Assembly: GCA_018902385.1 (NCBI GenBank) | Contig: JABSSW010000007.1 | Span: 248,001 to 312,000 of the forward strand | Source: Physcia stellaris | Lineage: Eukaryota; Ascomycota; Lecanoromycetes; Caliciales; Physciaceae | Length of the DNA stretch: 64,000 nt | Direction of reading: 5' to 3' | Shown: in pieces, positions 22,560 through 32,891 of the stretch | Numbering within the stretch: position 1 is the stretch's first letter | Layout: the number at the start of each line of letters is the position of its first letter | Notes under the pieces: model-generated | Databases searched by the model: none | What the model was told of the DNA's origin: nothing | What the model saw: only the letters and a program-made list of their open reading frames with translations | Translations under genes and position numbers: made by a program

Positions 22560-24216
22560 TCATGTCTTCATCTTTTTGCTCTGTGGCCCTTGACTCATTT
22601 CATCTTCGTATTCACCATTACCGTCAGCCGTTGCCATGCAATGTCCGCCAGGTATGTTGTCGATCTGATGCTGTAAGCCGTTGATGGCCGTTGCAATGAG
22701 CTCTTTCTCCCCAATGCGTACTTCTATAGCCATCTGGAGCCTCCTGGGTAGATGATCATTCTGGAGTAGGGCTGCGTCTTCGGCCATTGTCGTCTTGTAG
22801 CCTTTGAGGCGCGCCTGGAGCACTTTTTTCAGTAAGATACCCATCTCATGGGTAAAGCGTGGTTCCTCCGGAATCTCATCGGCATCGAACTCTTCTTGCA
22901 TCACCGCCGAGTCCATGGTCAACGCGTCAACCAGAAGGTGCAGTGCAGGTTCAATACTGAAGCCTGGGGGAGTGTCATCACGCCTGAGCTCGAAGCTCTC
23001 TTCTAGAACTCCCCATCGCCGTGCGAGGTCCAACTGTGGCTGCATTAATCGACATTTTGCAAATTGAGGGCACGCACGACTCACCCTTCGTTCCAAGCGT
23101 TTCTCATCTATTGGACTGTTTTCACGTATGACTTGGAAAAGCGTACTAGCATCAATCTCCACGGCATCCCACTTCTTATAATTATCAGTGATATAACCAT
23201 ACCTTCGAAGCAAGTCAGATCTCGGTAGTTGACCGTAATCATTGAAGATTTCTTCTCCTCGCTTGATAGGCTTTAAAGCGACCATGGAAAGGAAGTCTTC
23301 ATTTTGAACCAGATGAGCCTAGTGATATCGGTCAGACAAGCCACCGAGGGTTAATCAGAGCGGATCCTGAGTGAGGCACCATAAGTGGGTAAACTACAGT
23401 GCCTCACTCAAGGTGCATGGAGTGGCAGTGTCTGACTCACGTTGTTCCGGTCGCCGTCGGCATTCAGCATGTCCGCCAAGGGAACCATACCCTTGGGTAG
23501 ATTGGATATATCAGAGCTGTTCTCATCAGAGGTACTATCTTCTTGCTCCTCCTCCAGATCGAAGGCATATGCCATTATCAACGTAGCCATCACATGAGCG
23601 CTTTCCAGTAGCGTTGCGTCGACACTGTTAGCTGACTTTGAGACTTTGAACTGTGGAAACATGTAGGAATTCTTCTTGATGAGCGGTAGAAGTTGGTCAT
23701 TGAAAGCTTTCTCAGCGTCCTCTTTGCCGATTTTATCGAGCACTTTGCAGCCACGCAATTCCTCAAGCTCGAGCTGCGTCCAATGCATCAGGGTGTCAAA
23801 GCTCGCTGGAAGAACTTTCAAGTACGCTGACCATTTGGAGCTATCACCCTGACCTTGTTCGAAAAGAAGAGCAAGGGTAAGCGCAAGCCATTCATCAAGC
23901 TGCTGCACAGTCGGACCCAGGTTGGTCTTAATAAGCGATGAGGTCTTGACGCTCAGTACACTGGAAAGAGGTAGTTTGAACAGCTCCTCATCTGGCCCGA
24001 TATCCCGAGTAGCAACTGCAAAGAGTGTCAGTATACAGAATCTGGTACGAGGTCGCTCGAGAATACGCTACCAACACCTCTTCCAGCTCCACGGCCTCGA
24101 AGGTCCTCAAGTCGGATGCAAGGGCTCACTTTTGCGCCAGGCTGCTGCTTGATCCAGTTCATGAGATCGCCTGACCTCCAATCAAATGGATAGTCGTCAT
24201 CTGTGAAGTCAGACAT
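22560..24216 (-). CDS. RKM4: SET-domain lysine methyltransferase, Rkm4/SETD6 type
   Basis: Probable protein-lysine N-methyltransferase of the Rubisco-LSMT/SETD6 group; yeast Rkm4 methylates a large-subunit ribosomal protein. Exons 24216-24072, 24015-23441 and 23318-22560 give about 492 aa. The split SET domain begins at the second exon (VATRDIGPDEELF), is interrupted by the usual helical insert (LALTLALLFEQGQGDSSKW, FDTLMHWTQLELEELRG), and ends with PLADMLNADGDRNN, then AHLVQNEDFLSMVALKPI and the signature EEIFNDYGQLPRSDLLRRYG. The remainder is the LSMT-type substrate-binding domain. The C-terminus is acidic and then basic (QSKKMKT). The second intron contains a perfect 12-bp inverted repeat. 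The gene is divergent from KAE1, 239 bp away. Confidence 0.9.
23368..23410 (+). repeat. Intronic inverted repeat in RKM4
   Basis: TGAGTGAGGCAC at 23,368-23,379 and its exact inverse GTGCCTCACTCA at 23,399-23,410 flank a 19-nt loop. The whole lies inside the 122-nt second intron (23,440-23,319). It could form a stem in the pre-mRNA that brings the splice sites closer. Effect unknown. Confidence 0.7.
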
Positions 24217-24455
24217 TGTGAGTTGGTGAAAGAGTGGAAAACGAGATGAGGGAACATTTGGGAAGCGGGTCTGGCTCAGGGTGTGTGCGGGCAGTGACAG
24301 CGACGCATAATTATCGGCCCGAGTTTCTTGGCTGAGAGTTCTGACCAATCAAAGCCCGTCTGCTCTCAACGAGCTTTTCGTTGATTTATCTACCTGGTGA
24401 TTTCCTGAACAATTTCACGATCTCGCTCTAAAGCAATACAGATCACGCTGACACA

Positions 24456-25576
24456 ATGATCGCTCTAGGCCTCGAAGGCTCAGCGAATAAACTGGGTGTA
24501 GGCCTCATCCTACATCCTCCCAAGGGCGGTCCAGCCCAAATACTGGCAAATATCCGCCATACCTTCGTATCTCCTCCAGGCGAAGGTTTTCTGCCCAAAG
24601 ACACAGCCAAACACCATCGCTCATGGGTCGTAAGGCTTGTCAAGCAAGCAATGAAGGAGGCTAACGTAGCCATACCTGACATTAGCTGCATATGTTACAC
24701 CAAAGGCCCCGGTATGGGTGCTCCATTGCAGAGTGTAGCTGTAGCGGCGAGAATGCTGAGTCTAATGTGGGGAAAGGAGCTTGTAGGCGTCAATCATTGC
24801 GTAGGACGTGCGTATCTCTTGTGTATCTCTAATGAGACTACCTTCAGGTTTGGCAGCGCTGAATTGGTCACGTAGATATTGAAATGGGCCGAGAGATTAC
24901 GGGCGCACAGAACCCCGTGGTGCTCTATGTATCTGGAGGTAATACGCAAGTTATAGCGTATGCATCCCAGCGCTACCGAATATTTGGAGAAGCGCTAGAC
25001 ATCGCGGTCGGCAATTGCCTAGATAGATTTGCTCGAACGCTGAACATCTCCAATGACCCTGCTCCAGGCTACAACATCGAGCAAATGGCCAAGAAAGGTA
25101 AACATCTGCTCGACCTTCCTTATGCCGTCAAAGGCATGGACTGCAGCTTCTCTGGCATCCTCGCGAGTGTAGACAATCTAGCCGAGAAGCTGGAGCATGA
25201 TGTGACTGGCTGGCTAGATGAGGCGACCGGAGAGGTGATAACAAGAGAAGACCTATGCTTCAGCCTGCAAGAGACTGTCTTCGCCATGCTGGTCGAGATC
25301 ACCGAGAGGGCTATGGCTCACGTGGGGTCGAGCCAGGTACTCATTGTGGGCGGTGTCGGCTGCAATGAGAGATTGCAGGAAATGATGGGCATGATGGCGA
25401 GGGATCGAGGAGGTAGTGTCTATGCGACTGACGAGAGGTTTTGTATAGACAATGGCATAATGATTGCGCATGCTGGGCTTTTAGCGTATCGCACCGGCTT
25501 TACTACACCTTTGGAAGAAAGCACTTGTACTCAGAGATTTAGAACAGACGAGGTTTTTGTCAAATGGAGAGATTAA
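24456..25576 (+). CDS. KAE1: tRNA N6-adenosine threonylcarbamoyltransferase (KEOPS subunit)
   Basis: Catalytic subunit of KEOPS, which transfers threonylcarbamoyl to A37 of ANN-decoding tRNAs. Exons 24456-24807 and 24876-25576 give 350 aa; the 68-nt intron has donor GTGCGT and acceptor ACGTAG. The ASKHA-fold motifs are complete: [13 protein letters not shown] (phosphate 1) near residue 6, the iron-binding HHRSW and [23 protein letters not shown] (phosphate 2), [10 protein letters not shown], and [10 protein letters not shown] (adenosine motif) followed by [13 protein letters not shown]. Length matches the cytosolic Kae1/OSGEP form, and there is no mitochondrial presequence, so it is not the Qri7 paralogue. 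The short 239-bp divergent spacer suggests co-regulation with RKM4. Confidence 0.97.
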
Positions 25577-25860
25577 CATCATGGGCGATCCATAGCTGTC
25601 TTTGCTTCGCCAGTATCTTACTATCATCTATTGTGAGCGATTCTGTTGAGCTCGCAATCTGTCGCTTTTGTAAAATGGGCCTGTCCAACAAGCTTCCAGG
25701 ACTCCTTTTCTTACTCCTCATGTTACCCAGCGACTGAATGATATACAAGAAAAGAAAATAGCAGCTCGGATGGCAGTATCCGGCTCATAGTGCCAGGGTA
25801 TCTGAAAAGTGAAGCCATGTATCGCTGACTCCAGTACATATCGATGGATCCAAGTTTGTC

Positions 25861-27480
25861 TCAGTCATCTGCCTCTACCGTGGGCTTGTACATCATTGTA
25901 GTCACGTACTGTCTGATCTTAGCAACGAGTTGAATCAAACGTTGAGGGGATTGGGTTGTATACCTTGCGTTTGTAGCGAGTAGTAACACTAGTGGCAAGC
26001 ACCTGGCTTTTAATACTGCTTGTAGCGAGATGATTTAGCACGGTATGGTTCGGCATGGTCAACACGCTGTTGTCGTCCTTCATAGGTGTTGAACCATTCA
26101 AGATAGACTTCCCAAGAAAAAGAGGTAAGCCAGGCGGAGTCGAGAATCCTGAGACACCCTTAGCAGCACGTTGATATTTACGTGACTGTTCAGCGCGGTC
26201 CAAGTCTCCGAGATATCCAGGAACCTCGTCACCAAAATAAACGGGCTCAGCAGTCTTCTCCTGGTCCGCAGGCTGAATCTTACCCACGGAGTCCGGTGCA
26301 TGATCTTTTGCTTCCGTACCTGGGACAATTTGGGGTGGATGTACACCATCAGGGACCTCTTCCCTGCTCAATTCTCGTGGCAGATCATCGGCGCTCACTT
26401 CGATGTAGTTGACAAGAATGTTGGTGTAGTCGACGGCGGTCGGAAGCTCGTCCGAGAGCTGCATTTCTCCATCGACGATGAACTTGACATGATGAGTCCC
26501 TGGAGGGAGTTGAAGGACAGTAGATAGGTAGTTGGTCTCCGGACTATTACGGTCCACAGATTAGCATCATGCTTGTACCTTTCGATGAATGGCCGCTGAT
26601 ATGCCTAAAGGGGATAAAGTACGCATGAGACATGGAGGTTGGAGGGGTTGGTCGGAGTAATTGGATGCCATTCACGGACAGATGCATATCGGCAAGCAGA
26701 CGGACAGCGTTTGAGACATCAAGAATGTAAAGCAGACAAAGGGACGGAAGCTTACTCTCTATTCATGCGATACTTCCGACTCCACGAGGTAAAAGTGCCC
26801 GTAACGTAGACTTTATCGCCGGCTTTCTTCCACCATACCGTTGTAGGGACAGTCCTCTGTGAGCCTTCTGGATCCTGTTGTAGCTCATCTGCAAAGTCAT
26901 CGTCATCAACAGTGGTACTGCTCAGGGCCGACAACTGCCTCGGAAGCACTCCCTCAATGTCATCCTCGTGGAGCTCTGACGGGACGCCTGAGGGGGTAAG
27001 GATGGGAGAACCGGGGGTATGTAATTCTTCCTCGATCGGAAGAGGCAGGCGGGGTGGAAAGTTAAGATTGGAGTGCGGTATGTAATTGGGATCACGAGGG
27101 GGCCCGGACGGTTCAAATTGCGAGTCGGGGCCTTTCTGGCGTTTCTGATCTCGATTCTGAGGAACTCGCACAGGGTTCGAAGATTCTTTCTCCCGGGCCT
27201 TGGCTTCATAGGCTTTCTCCTTCCACTTCTGCTTCGACTGTTCGTTGCCCATCTTGTCTTCGGGTAAATGCCTAGGATATGAGGAGGAAGAAGTTGTAGA
27301 CTGAGGGTTGTGAAAGTGCGAGGGTGAAGAAGATTTGTGATGTGATGTGGAGCCACTTCTGGTGGGATGTGTCGCTTGAGCCCTGCCTTCCTTCCGTGAA
27401 TATGATGTTGAAGAGCTCGATGAATGGCTTGCAACGGGCGATTGAGGCCCACCGGCCGGCTTCGATGGGTTGTTCCCCAT
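25861..27480 (-). CDS. GAL83: SNF1/AMPK complex beta subunit
   Basis: Scaffold and targeting subunit of the SNF1 kinase, which controls carbon-source responses. Exons 27480-26756, 26543-25964 and 25908-25861 give about 450 aa. The MGNNPSKP start has Gly2 and Ser6, a good N-myristoylation signal. Residues 1-200 are Ser-rich and disordered. The glycogen-binding (AMPK1-CBM) domain starts near residue 210 (PTTVWWKKAGDKVYVTGTF, TSWSRKYRMNR) and continues after the intron (TVLQLPPGTHHVKFIVDGEM). The C-terminal alpha/gamma-binding domain includes VPGYLGDL, PPGLPLFLGKSILN, LTMPNHTVLNHLATSSIK and VLATSVTTRYKRK. The last 16-codon exon supplies YVTTMMYKPTVEADD. A second in-frame MGNEQSKQ near residue 77 looks like an alternative, also myristoylatable, start. 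Confidence 0.95.
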
Positions 27481-28050
27481 TCTATTTTCTTTAAACACTA
27501 CACTTTTACAAAGATAACCAATCAATTGCAAATAACTGAATCAGTATATACGAGCAAATGCTAGCAAACAAAGAGTTGAAGCAAAAAGCAACAAAAAACA
27601 AGCAGTCACGTCGGCATGTGATTGTGAAAGTTGAGATGAAGTTCAACACTTTAGGCTGATGCAACACCACCGCTATGAATCCCGCTAAGAACGTGCCCGA
27701 GTCCCCGTCGCCTATCATCCACCACAAAACCTTCCTCACCCCCTTCCACTGCAGCAATCCGGCTAAACCTCCGAGATATGCACACAGCCTAATTGCTTGA
27801 AAAGGACCAAGAGACATCATTGCAAGACAAATTCATCAGCCATCTGTCACGACTGGACTGCTACAGCTGGTAGCATCCTGTTCAAGGATGAAAAGAGCAC
27901 AATAGCGTGCTAGCTGCTCTCGACTTCTATTGTATCTCGATAAGCGCTGACCATCTCAAAGTGACTTCCTCTGCTTTATTCGAGAGACACTGACCCTTCA
28001 CAAGTCCTAATTAATCCATGGTGACTCGACCGAAGTGTATAAAACATAGG
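27481..28050 (+). other. Intergenic stretch upstream of GAL83
   Basis: About 570 bp. A minus-strand frame (27820-27506) begins with hydrophobic residues (MMSLGPFQAIRLCAYLGGLA), but it has no family match or splice support and ends in low-complexity sequence. It is more likely GAL83 promoter and leader. Confidence 0.4.
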
Positions 28051-28889
28051 CTAATGAGTTGCTGCTCCCATCCAGAGAGTCAAAGCACAGGAACAATCAA
28101 GTAAATGTACTAGTACTACATACTGCCATCCTGATCCGCTTGAGATTTGCTCCAGGACGGGGCCGTCAAAGCCCTCCAAGGACTTCCTGCCAACCGTCAC
28201 TAGGTCTGTGGTCCCTTTTATCGCATTTTCGAAACATAGTTCTAGGGGCTCGCACAACGCTCTGCCACTTTCCGGGCTCTCTCGTACTGGATGAAGACCA
28301 TCGCCGCCCGTCTTCTCACCAATCAGCCACTTCTCGTCAATATTACCTGTCGTGATCCCGACTTCCTCGGGCTCCTTATCGCAACGCCAGAGAATCGTAG
28401 AGCCGCAATTGTTGCAAAACGCACGGTAGTAGCCAGGAAATGCCGAAAATTGCATAATTCCGAAGTCCTTGGGGCGAAGACGTTGCAATTTCAGGGCTTT
28501 TGGAGGAAGGCCGCGTGATCTGAACTGGTTTGACTCCTATCCAATTACAGACTAAACTGCCTTTCCATTTCCTACATTGGGTGCACTGGCAGTCATGCGG
28601 CTGTGATATGTCAGTGACCGCGACTCACCAGGCCACCGGTATTTTAGGTAGACTCGATGCTTGCTTACTGCAGGTGGCCAGGCTGAGCCTGCAGATCATA
28701 TCGTATCGAGCTGCAAAGGCAACCTCCTCCAATGATAGAGGGATTACCGTCTGGTGATCCCTTGCCATCTTGTGGTTCTTCGTCTGAGCTGTGATCGTAC
28801 CGAATTATCGGCCTGTTGAAAAGGTATGAAGGCAGAAACAGGAGAGGGTTTAAGATCTTGGGGCGGCGTGCAATCGATCCATGGAACAT
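28051..28889 (-). pseudogene. GFA/CENP-V family zinc protein, reading frame apparently disrupted
   Basis: Relatives are the glutathione-dependent formaldehyde-activating (Gfa)-like proteins that bind zinc through CxC and CxxC motifs. On the minus strand an ATG at 28,889 leads to IIGGGCLCSSIRYDLQ (first CxC). A normal intron follows (donor GTAAGC, branch CACTGAC, acceptor ATCACAG), then HDCQCTQCRKWKGSLVCNW, and later YYRAFCNNCGSTILWRCDKE and VGITTGNIDEKWLIG. All motifs are in order, but the CQCTQC segment (about 28,600-28,520) is in a different frame from both the exon before and the segment after. Two compensating one-base shifts, or unusual splicing, would be needed. The gene may be decaying, or the assembly may have errors. 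The conserved motifs outside the shift argue for recent loss. Confidence 0.55.
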
Positions 28890-29729
28890 CCGACGCTCTT
28901 TTAAGGCAGCTGTATCATAGTTGATCTCTTTCGACTCGGCCTAAAGGGAAATCACAGCTCTCGACTGTAGATTGTCACCGTCTGAACAAAGTAGTTGTTT
29001 GATGTCACTGTGTTAAGGCGCTTGCGGGTACTTACTTGCCTTTTTGGCACCAACATTAGCTGGAGATTCCAGGCAAGAGCAGGCGATGGTGCTTGAAAAT
29101 GGCTTGCAGAATTCCTCTTGGCACCACTTGGCGAACATCATCTGGCTGATTCTGGTTCCCTTAACACTATCCAAATTTATACCCTTGCCCATTTCAACCC
29201 CGCAAGGAGGCTGGATGTGTTGCGACATGGAAACTTGACAGTGCTGCAAGCAATGAGGAGTCATGAAGCCTTCAATGCAACGTAGCTAGTCCTCAGGGGG
29301 ATTATGTTGAAGTTTGCAAATTGCCGAGAGTGTGGAAGCTTTAGGACCATGAGAAGTAAGATGAGAGGATGATTTGGCAAAACCGATATTTAGCAATGCT
29401 AGTACGGAGTAGATCCTTCTCAATTTTTGCAGTGATCATGTGGACGACCAACGTTTCGTTAGAATGTTCCTCCAATTCCAATTAGAAAGAGCAAGGATAC
29501 GTAGTGTAGATGAGTTAGTAAGTGTTCTCCGTAACCGAAAGACTTTGCTGACAACGGAGTCTGTAGCTTCCAGTGAATTGGTTACTCGTGGAGCTCGGCA
29601 AATCAAAGCAGCCGCTAGCCGCGATGCGCCTATTGTAGTAAATGCCCATGCCTGAAATGGCTGTCCTCGACCTTCCATTGCCCTTTGCTCAGACATCATC
29701 TCATCGCACTATATGTGCTCGTGCCGAGC
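28890..29729 (+). other. Intergenic stretch with one unassigned open frame
   Basis: About 840 bp. An open frame on the plus strand at 29,440-29,655 has no ATG start but is preceded by an acceptor-like TTTTTGCAG at 29,431. It reads FVRMFLQFQLERARIRSVDE and ends RDAPIVVNAHA. It could be the last exon of a small gene, but I found no matching upstream exon in phase and do not recognise it. Nothing else is supported. Confidence 0.35.
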
Positions 29730-30445
29730 ATGAGCTATCTTTCTGCCGCCTTTGTGGTACTCTCCTTCATACTCTATCCCGTACTTCTTTTGTTGAAGGT
29801 CGTTTTGACAATCCTTTTGATCCTGGCTGCACCGATTATCCAGCTTGGGCGATATGTCTTTTACGCTTGCTCGTGGCCAATCCAATTTTTAGCAAGATTC
29901 GAGGTAAATAGCAAAACTCTGCCGACTCGATTTGAACTACTAACATCTGTGAAGACGCTATACGTGGGTCTTTCCAAGGCAGATTTTTTCCCCTTTTCTA
30001 GACCTTTAGATAGTAGAAGACGTGTCTTGCGTGCGCTCTGCTCGAAAGACAGGTCTCGCAAATCAACGCTCAGCCGAGAGTATCGTATTGACTTCATAGT
30101 TACCAACAGATATTCTTCGGTGTCGCAGCGCTAGTGGGAATCGTGACTGGGACAAGTCTTCATTATGCGTCCGGTTTCATGGCGTCCATCCTAAACATCG
30201 AGAGTCGCCGAGAGGCAGATGGAAGGAGTCTCGAAGCCTATCGTGCCGCAAGGCAGAAAAAAAAGAGAACGAGAAGCAAATCACCTGCACTGCCCCGTGT
30301 CGGAATGGATCAGCCAAAGATCGGAGGTGGACTCAAAGACGAGTATGATGAATGGTTGAAACAAGACATATCGCAGCACAGTAGGAGGGGATTAATACCT
30401 AGTACGATTCTGGAGGAAGACGATAGCTCTGAGAATGGATTCTGA
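29730..30445 (+). CDS. Conserved fungal membrane protein with a 9-nt micro-exon (unknown function)
   Basis: Exons 29730-29903, 29955-29963 and 30110-30445 give 172 aa. The start MSYLSAAFVVLSFILYPVLL is hydrophobic from the first residues, and the first exon encodes two membrane helices (to IQLGRYVFYACSWPIQFLARFE). Intron 1 has donor GTAAAT, branch CTACTAAC and acceptor GTGAAG. The second exon is just three codons (TLY). Intron 2 has donor GTGGGT and acceptor CAACAG. The third exon continues IFFGVAALVGIVTGTSLHYA, a further helix, then a basic, Arg/Lys-rich tail (RQKKKRTRSKSPALPRVG) and an acidic end (ILEEDDSSENGF). I know similar small proteins in other Pezizomycotina but no named function. 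It is on the opposite strand to BUD31, stops about 210 bp apart. Confidence 0.75.
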
Positions 30446-30654
30446 GCTTCGAAAGTGTTTCATGTCCCCTATGGCATTCTTGAAGGGAGCCATGAGCCGT
30501 GTGACCCCCAGGTTACAGCATCCCCTTTATTTCGATAGCCTGATCTGGGAGCCAGCTGTGGTATTACCTGAACGCCCTTCATTGCACCAATTTTTGCATT
30601 AGACCATCCAGAGCCGAAATAGTGACGCAGGTCTATGAGCCCCTTTATCTCGAT

Positions 30655-31207
30655 TCAGTCGCTTGATGAACATCCTCGGCAGCCGCAACTGACACACTCA
30701 ATCATCTGGTCCTCCTTCAATTGCGCTTTTGGTACTCGGCATATGCATGTAGCGTTGAAATTGGTCTCTTTCGTTTGGACACATCGTAGACAGCAAAGCT
30801 AAGAAAGGACACAGTTAGCAGATCCAGAAGATAACATGTTCGATCTGCACACCTTTTCATAGCCTTGCTTCTTCCACTTGGCAATGAGATTTGCATCCGC
30901 ATAGCCGTTCTTTAGGAGCCAATCATAGAGTTGTTTGGAGATAGCTTCCTTTTCGTAGTAGAGTTCGTAGATGTATCGTGACCCTTCAAAATACTCCGTC
31001 AGTATAATCACGACCGAGTTTGATGGCGGACATACGTTGATGGCTAATTTGGAATATCGGCCACATGACTTCATGACGCTTTTTACCTTCATGAGAGGCA
31101 TTTTCGGCATCTTTCATCTTATTACTGAATTCGAGCAGCGTATCTTCAATGTCGTCAAAGCCATCTGGCGGCGGCTTTCGATTACGCGCTGAGCGCACAG
31201 GAGGCAT
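30655..31207 (-). CDS. BUD31: Pre-mRNA splicing factor Bud31/Cwc14
   Basis: Component of the Prp19/NTC-related spliceosome complex, in the nucleus. Exons 31207-31036, 30983-30853 and 30798-30655 give 148 aa, the usual family length. The N-terminus [20 protein letters not shown], the helix [18 protein letters not shown], and [19 protein letters not shown] across intron 1 are all diagnostic. The C-terminal zinc region is complete: [24 protein letters not shown] and [14 protein letters not shown]. Introns are 52 and 54 nt with donors GTATGT and GTGTGC and acceptors TTGAAG and CTTAG. It is head to head with the complex I gene, 295 bp between starts. Confidence 0.97.
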
Positions 31208-31502
31208 ATTGAATATGCAAGATCTAGAAGTAACAAGGAAGTCTCGAATGGTCTTTAATAGAAGACGGCCGCAAGGAGAACAAGTAAGAAAAGAGAGCCG
31301 TATTCTCAAGCGTGCTTTCAATAATATGATGGTCAGGGAGCGGGAGGCCCATGTTAAGTAAAGCCCAAGGCTGAAGTTGCGGATTTATGTCGGAGCGCGC
31401 GTCATCAGTCTTGGCATTGAGTGGATTCTCGTATCAACAGACAACTTGTAGCTCTGTAGTCCCAACCATTACGGCCAATTGGTCGTCAACACCATTGCCA
31501 TC

Positions 31503-32188
31503 ATGGTAATAAATCCAACATATCTGGCGCAGCGAACTCGTTCATGTACTCCCACACCAAGCCAGTCGGCGAGGCGACATGCTGATACATGATAGCGACG
31601 AACTGGGCAGATGCGAAGCAAAGAGTGATCAGAGCTTACAGGGACTGGCTGCGATCTGTCAGTGTTTCCAACTGCGACTCGACAAGAATTTCTGGCTGAC
31701 ATCCAACAAGGCGCCTGAGATTCAGCAAATGTACTCTCTAAATATGCCGGTTTCCGCAGTGCGAACCAAGGTGCGGCAGGAGTTCGAGCGGCATCGATAC
31801 GTTCAGCAGCTGCCTGTGGTCGATATGTTATTATTTCAAAGTCACTCAGAGTTTCAGGTATGGCAAGGATGATTCCCAGGGGCTCCGAGAGAATTACTCC
31901 CAAGTCCTTCGAAGATCTCGCCCTTGGAGTAGTATGCGACAGCATACTTATCCCATTGACAAATCATGAGGTCGTTATCTTTCGCCCAAGGTACTGACTG
32001 CTGCTGATTCAGGAGACACTGAACTATTGGAAGCAAATACCACACGTCATGAAATACTTTAGAGAAACCGAGAACGCTACGGCAAGATTGCCAGAGAATT
32101 TCATGCAAGGCTTCCTAGAAGTACGTATTCACCATTCGCTTAACGTTCTTGGATGATTGATCAGTATGACCTCCAGGGCCGAAACTGA
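31503..32188 (+). CDS. NDUFA6: NADH:ubiquinone oxidoreductase LYR subunit (NDUFA6/B14 type)
   Basis: Accessory subunit of mitochondrial complex I that carries the acyl-carrier protein. It is hidden by four introns and needs reconstruction: exons 31503-31545, 31596-31657, 31711-31857, 32013-32120 and 32177-32188, giving 123 aa. Introns have donors GTACTC, GTCAGT, GTATGG and GTACGT, with GCTGATA- or GCTGAC-type branches. The protein starts MVINPTYLAQRTRSSTNWAD, then AYRDWLRS|APEIQQMYSLN, VRTKVRQEFERHRYV, VDMLLFQSHSEFQ, LNYWKQIPHVMKYF and NFMQGFLE|GRN. In this subunit the LYR motif reads AYR. The terminal exon is only 12 nt (GRN plus stop). No presequence is expected in this family. It converges on RPC19, stops 137 bp apart. 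Confidence 0.93.
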
Positions 32189-32325
32189 AATACGATGTAC
32201 CTCGAGGGCGTTAAAGGAGCGTCTGGGGAATTTGTACATATGGACTACAAAATGCATTGTTCTTTCACCAGAGCCATATCCCGAGCGCCTTACTAAACAA
32301 GCCAGTTTTGAATAGCCTGCAGCTG

Positions 32326-32891
32326 CTACTTCTCATTGAATTCGTTGCGCGCAGCCTCGAATTTTTCGACAACGACTTCGCAGAGATCTCTGAGGTCGTC
32401 TAGACCTTTCTCAAGAGCGTCATAGACTGTAGTGCCATCTACAGAAAGTCAGCCCTGTAGATATCCACTATACTCCTGGACACTGCAACGTACCATAGGT
32501 TTGTATTCTCAGGTTCATCTTAGCTTCTGCAGGATGAGGTATGGAATAACCACAAAGCTCGACTTCTGGGCTGTTTTCCAGGGTTAGAGGTGCTTACTTC
32601 GAATTCTGAGAGATTCGCACTTTTTCATGATCATGTATCTCAATGAATTGCCCAGTGTGTGATCTTCATTTTCGATCTCAAACGAAGCTGCTGTATCGCT
32701 TGCACCAGGTAGCTGTTTCCATATCCTCAGTCGGATTCCTCAATGAGTTGCAGCAAAATATTGACACTAACGACTCGAACTACTAAATTTTCCTTGCCAA
32801 GAATGATGTCTTCGTCTCGCTCATTGACATTGTCATTACCGTGGGCATCTGGCATGGCTTCGTCCTGTGTTCCCGGCACTTGCGTGGCCAT
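32326..32891 (-). CDS. RPC19: RNA polymerase I and III subunit AC19
   Basis: Shared Pol I/Pol III assembly subunit (alpha-like, partner of AC40) in the nucleus. Four exons, 32891-32772, 32712-32621, 32570-32494 and 32438-32326, give 133 aa. The signature is intact: [31 protein letters not shown] across intron 2, [22 protein letters not shown] and [15 protein letters not shown], ending FNEK. The acidic N-terminus ([17 protein letters not shown]) is disordered, as usual. Intron 1 uses the weak donor GTTAGT; the choice is based on phase and on the strand ENLVVRV that precedes LPG in relatives. The other introns have donors GTGCGA and GTACGT. Confidence 0.93.
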
